Assembly (NCBI RefSeq): GCF_946479715.1
Contig: NZ_CAMLHF010000002.1
Coordinates: 1-64,000 of the forward strand
DNA: 64,000 bases
Reading direction: 5' to 3'
Source: an uncultured Pedobacter sp.
GTDB lineage: Bacteria > Bacteroidota > Bacteroidia > Sphingobacteriales > Sphingobacteriaceae
Positions 18,340-27,644 of this stretch are shown here, piece by piece. Position 1 is the first letter of the stretch. Every line of letters starts with the position of its first letter. Made by a program: the position numbers and the translations under genes. Below the pieces are notes generated by a model. It was not told the DNA's origin. It saw nothing but the letters and a program-made list of their open reading frames with translations, and did no database searches.

Positions 18340-19652
18340 GCATGAGATGGTTTAAAGATTCTGTACAGCAAAAAGGTTACTATCAATATGGAGAAATAAA
18401 TAAGTCCGAGTTTAAAATTGAAAATGAACATTGCAATAATGGACACTGTTGCAATGATTAGTGATATGACCGGAAATGCCGGATAAAAGGGAGCCCGAAA
18501 AGGTCTTGCCAGATCAGGTTCCCGCTTCCTCAGGATAACAATGGAAATCATGGAAATGATATATAGCGTAAGTGCTCCAAAAACAGAGACAATGATGATC
18601 TCTGATGTTTTACCGGAAAGCAATGCCAGAATACCGATTACCATATTTCCTATCAGCGCATTTGCCGGGGTATGGAAACGTGGCGATATTTTGCCCAGGA
18701 ATGATGGGATGTTATGTACTCTGCCCATTTCGTAGGTTGATCTTCCGGCAGCGAGTATGAGCCCATGAAAAGAAGCTACCAGTCCGAATAAACCAACAGT
18801 AATTAGCAGATGATACATAAGATGATTACTGCCTGTTATTTTTGCAAGGGCCAAAGGAAGCGGAGAATCTGATGTTTCTCCGCTTATTCCATTTTTATAA
18901 ACAATTGCTTCCCATCCGGCGATGCCGGTAGCTGCAATAAATATTAATACGCACAGTATTGCCAGCGTAAAGATGGCCCATCCAAATCCTTTACTAATAT
19001 CTTTTTGTGGATTCTTGGTCTCTTCGGCCACATTTGCGATGCCCTCGATACCCAAAAAGAACCAGATGGCAAAGGGAATGGCGGCAAAAACACCTCCCCA
19101 TCCATTGGGCATTGCGTTATGGGTAAGGTTTGCTACCTCGAACTTTGGCAAAGCGATACCTGAAAACAAGAGCAACTCTCCAACTGCAAGTACAGTAATG
19201 ATGACCTCAAAAGAGGCCGCAGCTTTTACACCATATACATTGAGTCCGGTAAACACAAAGTAAATGGCTATGGCACTGGTTAGTATGGGCACTTGCGGGA
19301 AAAATGCATTGAAATACGCACCAATTGCAAATGCAATGGCTGGCGGAGCAAGTATAAACTCTACGATCTGGGCAATACCGGCTATAAAGCCAATATTTTT
19401 ACCCATCGCTTTGTTTGCATAATCAAATACACCTCCTGCCTTGGGTATGGCACATGCAAGTTCTGCATAACTGAATGTAAAAGTTACATACATCACCATG
19501 ATCACTATAGTGGCTATAGCCATCCCCCCTGTACCGCCTTTTTCGAGGCCCAGGTTCCATCCAAAATACATACCCGAAATGACATACCCTACTCCAAGCC
19601 CCCAGAGCATAAACGGGGTGAGTGTTTTTTTTAAACCTTTGTTTTCTGTCAT
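18336..19652 (-). CDS. eat: Ethanolamine-permease-like APC transporter
   Basis: A 438-residue inner-membrane transporter of the amino acid-polyamine-organocation superfamily with about 12 helices. Several stretches are characteristic of ethanolamine permeases rather than general amino-acid carriers. These are GMYFGWNLGLEKGGTGGMA near the first helix, FSYAELACAIPKAGG, and the FILAPPAIAFAIGAYF segment. It is the first of five tightly packed genes (4-bp overlap with the ligase gene) and lies only 41 bp after the SusD gene. It should bring the amine substrate across the inner membrane. Substrate assignment is by recognition of family motifs. Confidence 0.82.
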   Translation of the reverse strand: MTENKGLKKTLTPFMLWGLGVGYVISGMYFGWNLGLEKGGTGGMAIATIVIMVMYVTFTFSYAELACAIPKAGGVFDYANKAMGKNIGFIAGIAQIVEFILAPPAIAFAIGAYFNAFFPQVPILTSAIAIYFVFTGLNVYGVKAAASFEVIITVLAVGELLLFSGIALPKFEVANLTHNAMPNGWGGVFAAIPFAIWFFLGIEGIANVAEETKNPQKDISKGFGWAIFTLAILCVLIFIAATGIAGWEAIVYKNGISGETSDSPLPLALAKITGSNHLMYHLLITVGLFGLVASFHGLILAAGRSTYEMGRVHNIPSFLGKISPRFHTPANALIGNMVIGILALLSGKTSEIIIVSVFGALTLYIISMISIVILRKREPDLARPFRAPFYPAFPVISLIIATVSIIAMFIFNFKLGLIYFSILIVTFLLYRIFKPSHA

Positions 19653-19693
19653 TTGATGATTTCGGTTACATGATTATAAATATAAGATAATTA

Positions 19694-21250
19694 CTACTTT
19701 AACAACCACATTTGCTGATTTGTATTGTCATTTCCTTCGTATTGAGATTTAACAGCTGCATCAAGATTATCTGAATTATAACTCAACTCATTTGATGGAT
19801 AAAGCCAGCGCAAAGGGAAGTTTGTGGATGGTGTGTTTAAATTTGTTGTACTGTTTAAAGTAAATACAGGATATCCGGTTCTCCGGTTTTCGAACCATGA
19901 TTGATATTTGCCTCCCTGTAAGAAATTAGCCAGGTATTTTTGCGTAATGATCTGCTTGATCTGCTCTTCACCTGAGCCTGCAAGCACAACCCCAGGAGTT
20001 GCAGGAAATGCGAGTATATACGCTGCATCCATTTTCATATTGTGGTGATAATCGGTCAGATCAGGCGTATTTATAGCGATGGCATTCATAGAATTGGTAA
20101 TACCTGCAGCATAGTAAACTTGTGCCGGTGTTCCGGTAATCCAACCGCGTACAGTTGCCTCTGCAAGGGCAAATTGCATGTCCCAGCAACTGAATACACT
20201 AACCGGTTCCGCGTTTACTAACTGCACATATCTGTTGTTAAGGTCTGCGTAATCTTTGCCGACTCTTCGTGTTTGCAAGGCCGAAAAGGCATCAGAAGGT
20301 TCTACAGCAGGATAAGCGCTAAAATCAGATTGTGATACTCCTGCTGATATTTTAACAGGCGATGGCTTAGCATAGTAAAAAAGTCTTCTGTCATTGGTTG
20401 CTTTTAAAGGTGCAAGCAAAGTGTTCGTCAGCATGGTATAGTTTGATTTCACAAATGAGTTACCTGAACCTGCCGGCACATCGGACCATGGATAATTCTG
20501 ACCTGCGGTATTGTTATAAGCGAGCGCAAAATTATCTTGATAGTCGCGCATCAACGGACGGTTTGCGACAATATCTTTGAAACGCTCAATAACCTTCAGA
20601 TCCGCATCGGCTGTTTTTTTATAAAGGTTAATGAGCACATGAAGTTCAAAACTATTGCTAAGTCTCCTCCATTTGTCTACATTCCCGGCGTAAATCGGAT
20701 CACCTTCAAAGTTCGTACCTTCAGCAAATAATTGGTTTGCCTGATCCAGCTCATTTAGAATTCCTTGAAAAACTGCTTTTTGAGTATCATATTTAGGCTG
20801 TAGTACATTCTCCTCCCCTTTTACAGCTTCTGAATAAGGAATATCTCCCACTTGCATCGTGGTCATAAAAAATTGCCATGCACGGATAAAGTGCCCTAAT
20901 CCCTGATAAGATTTTTTAAGCCCATCGCTTGTGGCATAGTTCTCCATAGGCGGAATATTTCGCAGTAAAGTAATACGATTGAAGTCAGTACGTCCCAGCC
21001 TATTGTATTGAAATCCTTCTTGCCCCTCACCCCAGGTGAGGTATTTACCTAATAAAAAGGGTTGCATAAACCCCTTAGTAGAGCTGATGTCGCTACGGGT
21101 AACACTTAAAATCATGCCTGTTGCCAGCATAGCTGAATTTACCTGAGTTGTTTCATTTGGATTTGTGTTGATCTCCTCAAACTTTTTACAACCGTTCGTT
21201 AGAATTGCCAGTACCGGCAAAATCAACATATATTTTATAATTCTTTTCAT
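19694..21250 (-). CDS. SusD/RagB-family outer-membrane lipoprotein
   Basis: Surface lipoprotein of 518 residues, the lid partner of the SusC-type channel. The signal ends in LTNGC (Cys21), followed by KKFEEINTNPN, the start typical of the SusD-like group with this N-terminus. The body is helical (TPR-like) with the usual QAVFQGILNELDQA segment and an ENRRTGYPVF motif near the end. It begins 38 bp after susC. It captures substrate at the surface; the nature of that substrate is not visible, but the gene is followed by amine-catabolism genes rather than glycosidases. Confidence 0.93.
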   Translation of the reverse strand: MKRIIKYMLILPVLAILTNGCKKFEEINTNPNETTQVNSAMLATGMILSVTRSDISSTKGFMQPFLLGKYLTWGEGQEGFQYNRLGRTDFNRITLLRNIPPMENYATSDGLKKSYQGLGHFIRAWQFFMTTMQVGDIPYSEAVKGEENVLQPKYDTQKAVFQGILNELDQANQLFAEGTNFEGDPIYAGNVDKWRRLSNSFELHVLINLYKKTADADLKVIERFKDIVANRPLMRDYQDNFALAYNNTAGQNYPWSDVPAGSGNSFVKSNYTMLTNTLLAPLKATNDRRLFYYAKPSPVKISAGVSQSDFSAYPAVEPSDAFSALQTRRVGKDYADLNNRYVQLVNAEPVSVFSCWDMQFALAEATVRGWITGTPAQVYYAAGITNSMNAIAINTPDLTDYHHNMKMDAAYILAFPATPGVVLAGSGEEQIKQIITQKYLANFLQGGKYQSWFENRRTGYPVFTLNSTTNLNTPSTNFPLRWLYPSNELSYNSDNLDAAVKSQYEGNDNTNQQMWLLK

Positions 21251-21288
21251 CTTGATTTAAGTTATTTATAAACGTAAAAGCTGCCTTA

Positions 21289-24200
21289 CTAAAACCCTAC
21301 TTTAAGATTGAATCCTACCATTCGTGATGAAGGAGAATTCAGATTTTCATCATCCACATCGGGATCTGAAAATTTAAAGTCAGTTAGCAGCAGTAAATTC
21401 TGACCTGTAATTGAAAATGATGCACTTCTGGCACCTATTCTATTAGCAAGCTTTGCAGGAAAATTATAACCTAGTGAAACTTCACGAAGCTTAATGAAAG
21501 TTTCTTTTTGAATACCCATATCACCCCCTCTAAAAGATTGTGCAAAGTCCTGATAGCCTACCTGTACATCATTCGCTGCATATTTTCTTGTATCGCTGGT
21601 AATGTTGCCATATTTGTCAAATTGTACCTCTCCCGATACCACTTTAACCCCTTTACCAACATAATTATTTAAGCCATTTACCACCTGATCATAGCGGTAT
21701 TGGTTGTCGGAATCAGGGTTAGTACCGGTATCCCACATTTTATCGTACAGGTAGTTGTACATTAGCCCGCCAATACGTCCGTCTACATTTACCCCCAGAT
21801 TCCAGTTTTTGTACCTGAAATTGTTAATAAAACCAATGCTAAAATCTGGGTCTCCGTAACCGTATTTTTTATTATAATCACTTTCCACAGGAAATCCGTT
21901 GTTAAAGATTACATTGCCGCTTGGGTCTCTCAACCAGTATGAGCTCAGGTAAGTATCCAGTCTTTGGCCCTTTTTTACCCATGGATTATCGGCAGATAAA
22001 ACAGGGTCAAGATTAACATAATAGCGGTGCTGGTTAGACCAGTTAACGGTAGTTTTCCACTCAAAATCTTCATTTTTTACTACAGAACCGTCAACAGTAA
22101 TTTCAAGACCTCTTCTGGCATAGGTTTCTGCAGTGTTTACCAATATGGTAGCAAAGCCGGATGATCCTGGAATATCAGTATCTACCTGCCTGTTGTAATA
22201 GTACTTATCATAGTAAGCCACATCGAAATGTAATCGTTTGCCCAGCAAGTAGCCTGCTGCACCAATTTCCCAGGTGCGCTGTGTGCTTGGAAGTAAATGC
22301 TCTCCGATCAGCTTTGATGGATAACTGGCAGAATTAAGTGTATTCCATGCTGAGGTAGTAGTGAAGAAAGTTTTATTAATTGCAAAAGGATCAAAAGCAT
22401 TTTTAAAGAGCGTCCATGATCCACGTAGTTTAAACATATCAACAACAGCAGGCATTTTTACCAGCTCTGATACAACCACACTTGAACCTAAAGATGGATA
22501 AAAGAAAGACCTTGATGATTCTGGCTGAGATGAATTCCAGTCATTTCTGCCCGTAGCATCAAAGAACACTGCATCGTTCCAGCTTACAGACGCCCGACCA
22601 TAAAGACTATTGATTTGCTGAGACCAGTTTCTTCCCGGGGTAATTGTTACCGGCTCAACTGAACCTTTCAAAGAAAAATACCTGGGCGAAATTAATCCGT
22701 TTTTAGTGGTAGCGGTAAAGCCATCATCTTTATAATAATAAAGCGTACCACCGGCCAATCCTTCAAATGCCCATTTGCTTACCTTTTTATTAAAAGTAAG
22801 GATCAAATCGTTATTGGTAGAGAAACCTCTTGAATCACTTGTTTCATACATCCCTCTTGCATTCCATCCGCCACGTGTAGAGAATATATTAGCCGTAGGA
22901 TTTTGTTTGGTATTTGTGTTATTATAGTTATCATAACCTGAACGCAGCATCAGGTTGAAATCATTATTGAACTTATAATTGGCCGTAACATTACCGTTTA
23001 CTTTATTTTTGGTCTCACCGTTCAATTTTTCGTAAGCGATTAAGTAAGGGTTGTCATACCAGTTGGTATACATCCAGTTCTGGGTTTTGTTTGGAACTAC
23101 CCAGTAGTCTTTGTAATCACGGATATCATATTCTGTACCTGTCCACATGATAAGCTGATATAAATACCCCTGGTTACCATAACCACTACCCCACATTTGA
23201 GGGGTAGAACCACGACTGATACCCAAACGTCCTTCTACCTTAAAATGATCATTAACTATTATTTCACCACCCGAAGTAAGGTTCAGTAGGTTCAGTTTCT
23301 GATTTGGGAACTGACCCTTCTGGAAAATATGGTTCACCCCAATCCTGAAACTTCCATTTTCGTTGGTTTGTGCCAAAGAAATGTTATTACTGGCTATAAT
23401 ACCAGTATTCATAAAATTCTTTAGGTTATCTTTTCCTACTGATACTAAAGGGCGTCCATCTTCAAATTGCTTGGTTTCCGGATTCCAATCTCTTGCGGTG
23501 TTTCCAACATCCAGTTTTGGGCCCCAGACATAATCGTTATCAATCTGACCATTTTGACCACGGCCATACGAGCTTTGTACCTCAGGAATTGCCAGATAAC
23601 CCAGTTGAAACATGGTATTGCTGTTTACATCTACAGAGAACCCCTTACCGGCAGCTCCTTTTTTAGTAGTGATCATCAAAACACCACCTAAAGCCCGCGA
23701 ACCATATAAGGCAGAAGCAGTAGATCCCTTTAACACATCCATACTCTCAATGTCATCCGTAGGCACATCACGTAAAGTCATGTTTGCATAAGGAACACCG
23801 TCAATAATTAGCAAGGCGGGCTCACCTCTTAACTCTATGGTAGGTCTTGAATTAAATTCTGTAGAGTTTTTAATTACCAAGCCTGATACACGACCGGTTA
23901 AGGAAGTACCCAGATCAACACCTTTAACTGTTTGCAGGTCTTTCCCAGCAACTCTTTGCACTGCATACCCTAATGCTTTTTCCTGCCTTTTAACACCAAG
24001 AGCCGTTACAACAACCTCAGAAAGACCTTGTAATTCGGCTTCGAGAACAATATTTAGACTGGTAACACCCGCTCTTACCACCACCTCTTTTGTTAGATAT
24101 CCAAGATATTTTACGACCAATACATCTCCATCCTTTGCGTCGATTGAAAATTCACCGGAAACATTTGCTGAAGTACCTTTGGAAGTGCCCTTAATCATAA

Positions 24201-24663
24201 CAGTGGCTCCTGATAACGGATTACCCTCTGCATCTGAAATTTTCCCCTTGATGTTTATCTGCGATACAGTATTAGCAATAGGCAATTGGGTTGCTGAATT
24301 GGGATTTTTCTTGATTACAATCGTTTTGTTTATGATTTTATATGAAAACGGTCTGTTTTTAAATATCTGGTCAAGAGCTGTTTCCACACTAACATTCTTT
24401 AACTCAATACTGATTCTGCCTTCCTGCTTTATGAGTTTATTGTTATAAAAGAAGGTATAGCCACTTTGCTCTTTTATGCTTTCGAACAGATTATTTAGTG
24501 TAATGTTCTTTTCGGAAAGTGTAATGCTTTGCGAAAATCCCGTTGCGGAGACTTGAAGGCAACCTATGAAGATTAATATTACAATTAGTTTCATTGCCAA
24601 TAAATTCCTGGATGAGAATAACCACCTGAAAACAGGTGCTTTCCTACATTGATTTAAATTCAT
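21289..24663 (-). CDS. SusC/RagA-family TonB-linked transporter with STN signalling domain
   Basis: Outer-membrane protein of 1124 residues. A long leader with a hydrophobic segment is followed by an STN domain (about 45-115, ITLSEKNITLNNLFESIKEQ). Then comes a carboxypeptidase-like domain (INIKGKISDAEGNPLSGATV, about 132-210), the plug starting near LSEVVVTALG, and a very large barrel ending KVGF. The STN domain is the part that contacts FecR anti-sigma factors, and a sigma/FecR pair lies directly upstream. The channel is therefore both importer and sensor, paired with the SusD lipoprotein after it. Confidence 0.94.
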   Translation of the reverse strand: MNLNQCRKAPVFRWLFSSRNLLAMKLIVILIFIGCLQVSATGFSQSITLSEKNITLNNLFESIKEQSGYTFFYNNKLIKQEGRISIELKNVSVETALDQIFKNRPFSYKIINKTIVIKKNPNSATQLPIANTVSQINIKGKISDAEGNPLSGATVMIKGTSKGTSANVSGEFSIDAKDGDVLVVKYLGYLTKEVVVRAGVTSLNIVLEAELQGLSEVVVTALGVKRQEKALGYAVQRVAGKDLQTVKGVDLGTSLTGRVSGLVIKNSTEFNSRPTIELRGEPALLIIDGVPYANMTLRDVPTDDIESMDVLKGSTASALYGSRALGGVLMITTKKGAAGKGFSVDVNSNTMFQLGYLAIPEVQSSYGRGQNGQIDNDYVWGPKLDVGNTARDWNPETKQFEDGRPLVSVGKDNLKNFMNTGIIASNNISLAQTNENGSFRIGVNHIFQKGQFPNQKLNLLNLTSGGEIIVNDHFKVEGRLGISRGSTPQMWGSGYGNQGYLYQLIMWTGTEYDIRDYKDYWVVPNKTQNWMYTNWYDNPYLIAYEKLNGETKNKVNGNVTANYKFNNDFNLMLRSGYDNYNNTNTKQNPTANIFSTRGGWNARGMYETSDSRGFSTNNDLILTFNKKVSKWAFEGLAGGTLYYYKDDGFTATTKNGLISPRYFSLKGSVEPVTITPGRNWSQQINSLYGRASVSWNDAVFFDATGRNDWNSSQPESSRSFFYPSLGSSVVVSELVKMPAVVDMFKLRGSWTLFKNAFDPFAINKTFFTTTSAWNTLNSASYPSKLIGEHLLPSTQRTWEIGAAGYLLGKRLHFDVAYYDKYYYNRQVDTDIPGSSGFATILVNTAETYARRGLEITVDGSVVKNEDFEWKTTVNWSNQHRYYVNLDPVLSADNPWVKKGQRLDTYLSSYWLRDPSGNVIFNNGFPVESDYNKKYGYGDPDFSIGFINNFRYKNWNLGVNVDGRIGGLMYNYLYDKMWDTGTNPDSDNQYRYDQVVNGLNNYVGKGVKVVSGEVQFDKYGNITSDTRKYAANDVQVGYQDFAQSFRGGDMGIQKETFIKLREVSLGYNFPAKLANRIGARSASFSITGQNLLLLTDFKFSDPDVDDENLNSPSSRMVGFNLKVGF

Positions 24664-24849
24664 ACTTTTGAATGTTTGGTTAATTCATTAATTATTTAAC
24701 AAGGTATTTTTTGAGATCGACCGGAACTATGTTCCATTCTAACTTGAGAGTGGATCTATCCGGATCCTGTTGCAACCAGGGTCCGGTATTTTCTTCTCAG
24801 TTATGGGGTTTAGGTATTTATCTTTCCATACGTACTGATTTTAGGTTGT
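24664..24849. promoter_or_regulatory. Leader region between fecR and susC with two hairpins
   Basis: The 186-bp gap holds a stem of CCGGATCCTG (24760-24769) against CAGGGTCCGG (24777-24786), 10 bp with one mismatch and a 7-nt loop. A smaller GGAAC-TAT-GTTCC hairpin lies at 24723-24735. No T-tract follows either, so they are not obvious terminators. This is the usual place for the sigma-dependent promoter of a susCD unit, but no consensus is known well enough to mark it. Confidence 0.45.
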
Positions 24850-25986
24850 TTATTTAGTTACAATTAGTTTCTTTCCTTCAATTTTAAAATGCACCCCGCC
24901 AAATTCCAGTATCTTAAGCACTTCTGATAATTTTACGTTGCGCGGGATATCGCCCATAAACTCATCATCAGTATGGTTTATCTCATATAATACATCTACA
25001 TCATACCATCGCGATAGCTGGCGCAACACAGATTGCAGGTCGTCACCTTCGAAATGAAAATACCCCTTTTGCCATGCCATTACCTGATCAATATTGGCCT
25101 TACTGATTTTCAGATTCATATCCTGATGTTCAACATTGGCCTGCTCTCCAGGTCTCAGGAAACGTGAAACTGTTTTATCCCTCCCATTAAGTAGTGATAC
25201 TTTTACTGAACCCTCAAGCAAGGTTGTTTTGATGCTTGTTTCATCATCATAAGAATTAATATTAAAATGGGTTCCGAAAACTTCAACTTCCTGTTTATCT
25301 GTTATTACAATAAAAGGAAGCTTTTTATTCTTAAATACTTCGAAATATGCCTCACCGGTTAGTTCTACCTTCCGATAGGTCGCGTTAGCAAAACTTGTTG
25401 GAAATTTTATGGAAGAAGCAGCATTTAGCCAAACTCTTGTACCATCAGGCAAATTCACTTGATATTGACCGCCCCTGGGTGTACTGATGGTATTATATGC
25501 CATCTCTTTTTTCCTGGATTCTGTAACAGTATATACCAATTGCCCACTGACATTTTTTGTTATTGCTACTCCCGCTTGTTTAGCAATCTGACCGTTACCT
25601 GCATCTGTTAGCGAAATTTCAGTACCGTCAGCTAAAGTAAGTATAGCCTTGTTTCCACCGGGTTCTGCGTCTTGTTTTGCATAGGCAGCGCGCGGATTAG
25701 CATTATTAAGATCGTGATTAAAATAAGAATATAAGCCTATAGATAATGTAACCAATACAACAACTGCAGCAGTTAGTTTAAGCCACAATGGCTTTATTTT
25801 AATTTGTTTGTGGTGGTCCTCTTCGTCAGCCTCAGAAATTCCACCTTCCTCATTCATCGCTCCCAAAAGATGTTCATCCAGTTTCCCATCTTTGGTTAGC
25901 TGTACAAATAATTCCAACTCCTCATCAGAGAGTTGTTTATTAATATATCGACTAACAAGTATTCTGTAAAATTCTTTATCTTCCAT
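24850..25986 (-). CDS. FecR-family anti-sigma factor
   Basis: A 378-residue anti-sigma protein. The cytoplasmic N-terminal part (about 1-70) should hold the sigma factor. One membrane helix follows at about 72-90 (LKLTAAVVVLVTLSIGLYSYF region). The periplasmic FecR domain starts near YNTISTPRGGQYQVNLPDGT and contains VWLNAASSIKFP and AYFEVFKNKKLPF. A C-terminal DUF4974-type domain (FEGDDLQSVLRQLSRWYDV) contacts the STN domain of SusC. It sits between the sigma factor and susC, the standard arrangement for ligand-induced release of the sigma factor. Confidence 0.95.
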   Translation of the reverse strand: MEDKEFYRILVSRYINKQLSDEELELFVQLTKDGKLDEHLLGAMNEEGGISEADEEDHHKQIKIKPLWLKLTAAVVVLVTLSIGLYSYFNHDLNNANPRAAYAKQDAEPGGNKAILTLADGTEISLTDAGNGQIAKQAGVAITKNVSGQLVYTVTESRKKEMAYNTISTPRGGQYQVNLPDGTRVWLNAASSIKFPTSFANATYRKVELTGEAYFEVFKNKKLPFIVITDKQEVEVFGTHFNINSYDDETSIKTTLLEGSVKVSLLNGRDKTVSRFLRPGEQANVEHQDMNLKISKANIDQVMAWQKGYFHFEGDDLQSVLRQLSRWYDVDVLYEINHTDDEFMGDIPRNVKLSEVLKILEFGGVHFKIEGKKLIVTK

Positions 25987-26058
25987 AGTGAGGGCCTTTC
26001 AAATACTAAGACAATATTTGAAGCGCCGAGGGTAGCTGGAAAAATTATTTTTTTGAAT

Positions 26059-26652
26059 TTATTTTAACAGGATAACCAAAAGTACTCCTAAAGAGATACC
26101 CAGGTCCTTTTCAACAGAAGTTCTAAGAATTTTCATAGAAGCAACCATGTGGTTCTTTACTGCATTTCTGGAAATGCCCAATGCTGTAGCTACTTCTTCA
26201 TAACTCTTACCCTGCTCTCTGCATAGTTTAAAAATCTCTCTGCTTCGCGGCGACAGGACTTCCAAAGCTTTCTGAAGGTAATCGTAATACTCTTTACTTA
26301 AAAGTTCGTCTTCAGTACAGTTCCTTTCTTCAACAAAGCTGTTCACGATCTCAGACATGGCCACTTCAGAACGAAAGGCTTTTTTGAGACTATTTAAGGT
26401 ATGATTTCGGGCAACAATATATAAATAGGCTTTTAGCGATTGAACATCAGTTAACTTTGATCTGCATTGCCAGATCTTTATAAATATTTCTTGTGTAAGG
26501 TCTTCTGAAAGATCAGCAGAGTGAACAAACTTTTTAACAAAACCTAAAATTCCGGCACTGTACCTCTCATAGAATTCCGCAAAGGCATACTCATCCCCAA
26601 AGACTAATTTGGCCCTTAGTTCTTGATCAGAAAGTATAGAATATGTGGTCAT
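26059..26652 (-). CDS. ECF RNA polymerase sigma factor (Bacteroidota FecI-like)
   Basis: Sigma factor of 197 residues. Region 2 (about 24-90) includes EDLTQEIFIKIWQCR and the LYIVARNHTLNSL segment. Region 4 (about 127-180) includes LSPRSREIFKLCREQGKSYE and the helix-turn-helix EEVATALGISRNAVKNHM. A hydrophobic C-terminal tail (LGVLLVILLK) is often seen in this family. It heads the FecR-SusC-SusD unit and probably drives it, perhaps together with the five catabolic genes beyond. Confidence 0.95.
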   Translation of the reverse strand: MTTYSILSDQELRAKLVFGDEYAFAEFYERYSAGILGFVKKFVHSADLSEDLTQEIFIKIWQCRSKLTDVQSLKAYLYIVARNHTLNSLKKAFRSEVAMSEIVNSFVEERNCTEDELLSKEYYDYLQKALEVLSPRSREIFKLCREQGKSYEEVATALGISRNAVKNHMVASMKILRTSVEKDLGISLGVLLVILLK

Positions 26653-26862
26653 GGTTTGGCTTACGAAACTAATTTACCAAAAATAAATTAATGTTACACA
26701 AATGTTACCGAATTAAAAAACCTTCATATTTTACTAGAAATAGATTTTTTGTTTGCTATAACCATTAGGTAACACCCTGTGAAGTAATTATTTAAAATTT
26801 ATTTTCAAATAAAGAAACTTTTTGACAATATCATACGTTATAGTAGTGGTTTGTTTGGTTTA

Positions 26863-26923
26863 GGTTGATCTGTGGTGGATCAACCATCTTAAAACAGGGA
26901 TAGCTTCATTGCTCATCCCTGTT
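26863..26923 (+). ncRNA. Two adjacent hairpins, possible small RNA or terminator pair
   Basis: GGTTGATC/GATCAACC (26863-26885, 8-bp stem, 7-nt loop) is followed 7 bp later by AACAGGGAT/ATCCCTGTT (26893-26923, 9-bp stem, 13-nt loop). A TTTGACA box lies about 40 bp upstream. The second stem is followed by CCTATTTTAAGG, a weak T-run. This could be a short structured transcript or only a terminator. There is no family match that I recognise. Confidence 0.3.
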
Positions 26924-26977
26924 CCTATTTTAAGGATACCCGTTTAATTGAGCACGATCAACAATATTTTCTCTTTT

Positions 26978-27010
26978 TTTGCATTTACTGAACAGTGTTT
27001 ATTATATTTG
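26978..27010 (+). promoter_or_regulatory. tetR promoter with embedded operator
   Basis: TTTG (26978-26981), a 21-bp spacer and TATATTTG (27003-27010) fit the Bacteroidota promoter consensus. The spacer contains TACTGAACAGTGTTTATT (26986-27003), the inverse of the two operator copies in front of the efflux operon. This arrangement predicts autorepression by the TetR protein. Confidence 0.72.
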
Positions 27011-27029
27011 CATCAGTTAGCATTTTATT

Positions 27030-27644
27030 ATGTCAATAAAAGATAGAAAAGAGAGAGATAAGCTGGATAGAAGAAAGTTGATTATTGAATCGGCTACCAA
27101 ACTCTTTTTGGAACAGGGTTATGAAAAAACTTCTATCCGCAACATTGCCGACGATATTGAATACAGCCCTGCAACGATCTATCTTTATTTCAAAGAGAAA
27201 GATGAGATCTTCTACGTAATCCACGAACAGGGATTCGATCTGTTAAACAAAGAATTTATAAACCATAACCAGATAACTGATCCATTTGAAAGGCTGGCTG
27301 AGCTAGGAAAAATATACCTGAATTTTGCGCTTGCAAATCCAGATTACTATGACCTTATGTTTATCATGAGGGCCCCTTTGAGTGAAATTAAATGCCATAG
27401 CAAGTGGGAAGCCGGAGATAATAGCTTTCAATACCTGCTTAATACGGTTACAGAATGCCTGGATAAAAAACTTATTGTTGATGGTGATCCCCTTATTGTT
27501 TCAATGTCTATATGGTCCTATGTTCATGGCCTTATTTCCTTATTTATAAGAGAGCGGCTGCAGTCGGTAAGTATTGAAGGTGAACAAAACCCTAATCTTT
27601 TAGCCCAATCATTAGACTATTTTCTAAAAACACTTAAAGTGTAA
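27030..27644 (+). CDS. TetR/AcrR-family transcriptional repressor of the RND pump
   Basis: A 204-residue regulator. The N-terminal TetR DNA-binding domain (about 14-62) has ATKLFLEQGYEKTSIRNIAD and the recognition helix SPATIYLYFKEKDEIF. The C-terminal two-thirds is a divergent helical ligand domain. It lies 128 bp upstream of a TolC/adaptor/RND operon on the same strand. Near-identical palindromic sites occur in its own promoter and twice before the operon, so it very likely represses both. The inducer is unknown. A small hairpin (27638-27657) overlaps its stop codon. Confidence 0.93.
   Translation: MSIKDRKERDKLDRRKLIIESATKLFLEQGYEKTSIRNIADDIEYSPATIYLYFKEKDEIFYVIHEQGFDLLNKEFINHNQITDPFERLAELGKIYLNFALANPDYYDLMFIMRAPLSEIKCHSKWEAGDNSFQYLLNTVTECLDKKLIVDGDPLIVSMSIWSYVHGLISLFIRERLQSVSIEGEQNPNLLAQSLDYFLKTLKV

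Larger units (their letters stand above)
26653..27029. other. Divergent intergenic region between sigma factor and TetR genes
   Basis: It holds upstream sequence of the sigma factor gene with a TATTTTTG box on the minus strand, two adjacent hairpins at 26863-26923, and the tetR promoter and operator at 26978-27010. No open reading frame of note is present. Confidence 0.6.

Noticed and set aside
13708..19652. Plain putrescine (Puu) degradation operon
   Set aside because: There is no PuuB-type amine oxidase, an alcohol dehydrogenase takes its place, and the permease resembles ethanolamine permeases. Putrescine is kept only as an alternative.
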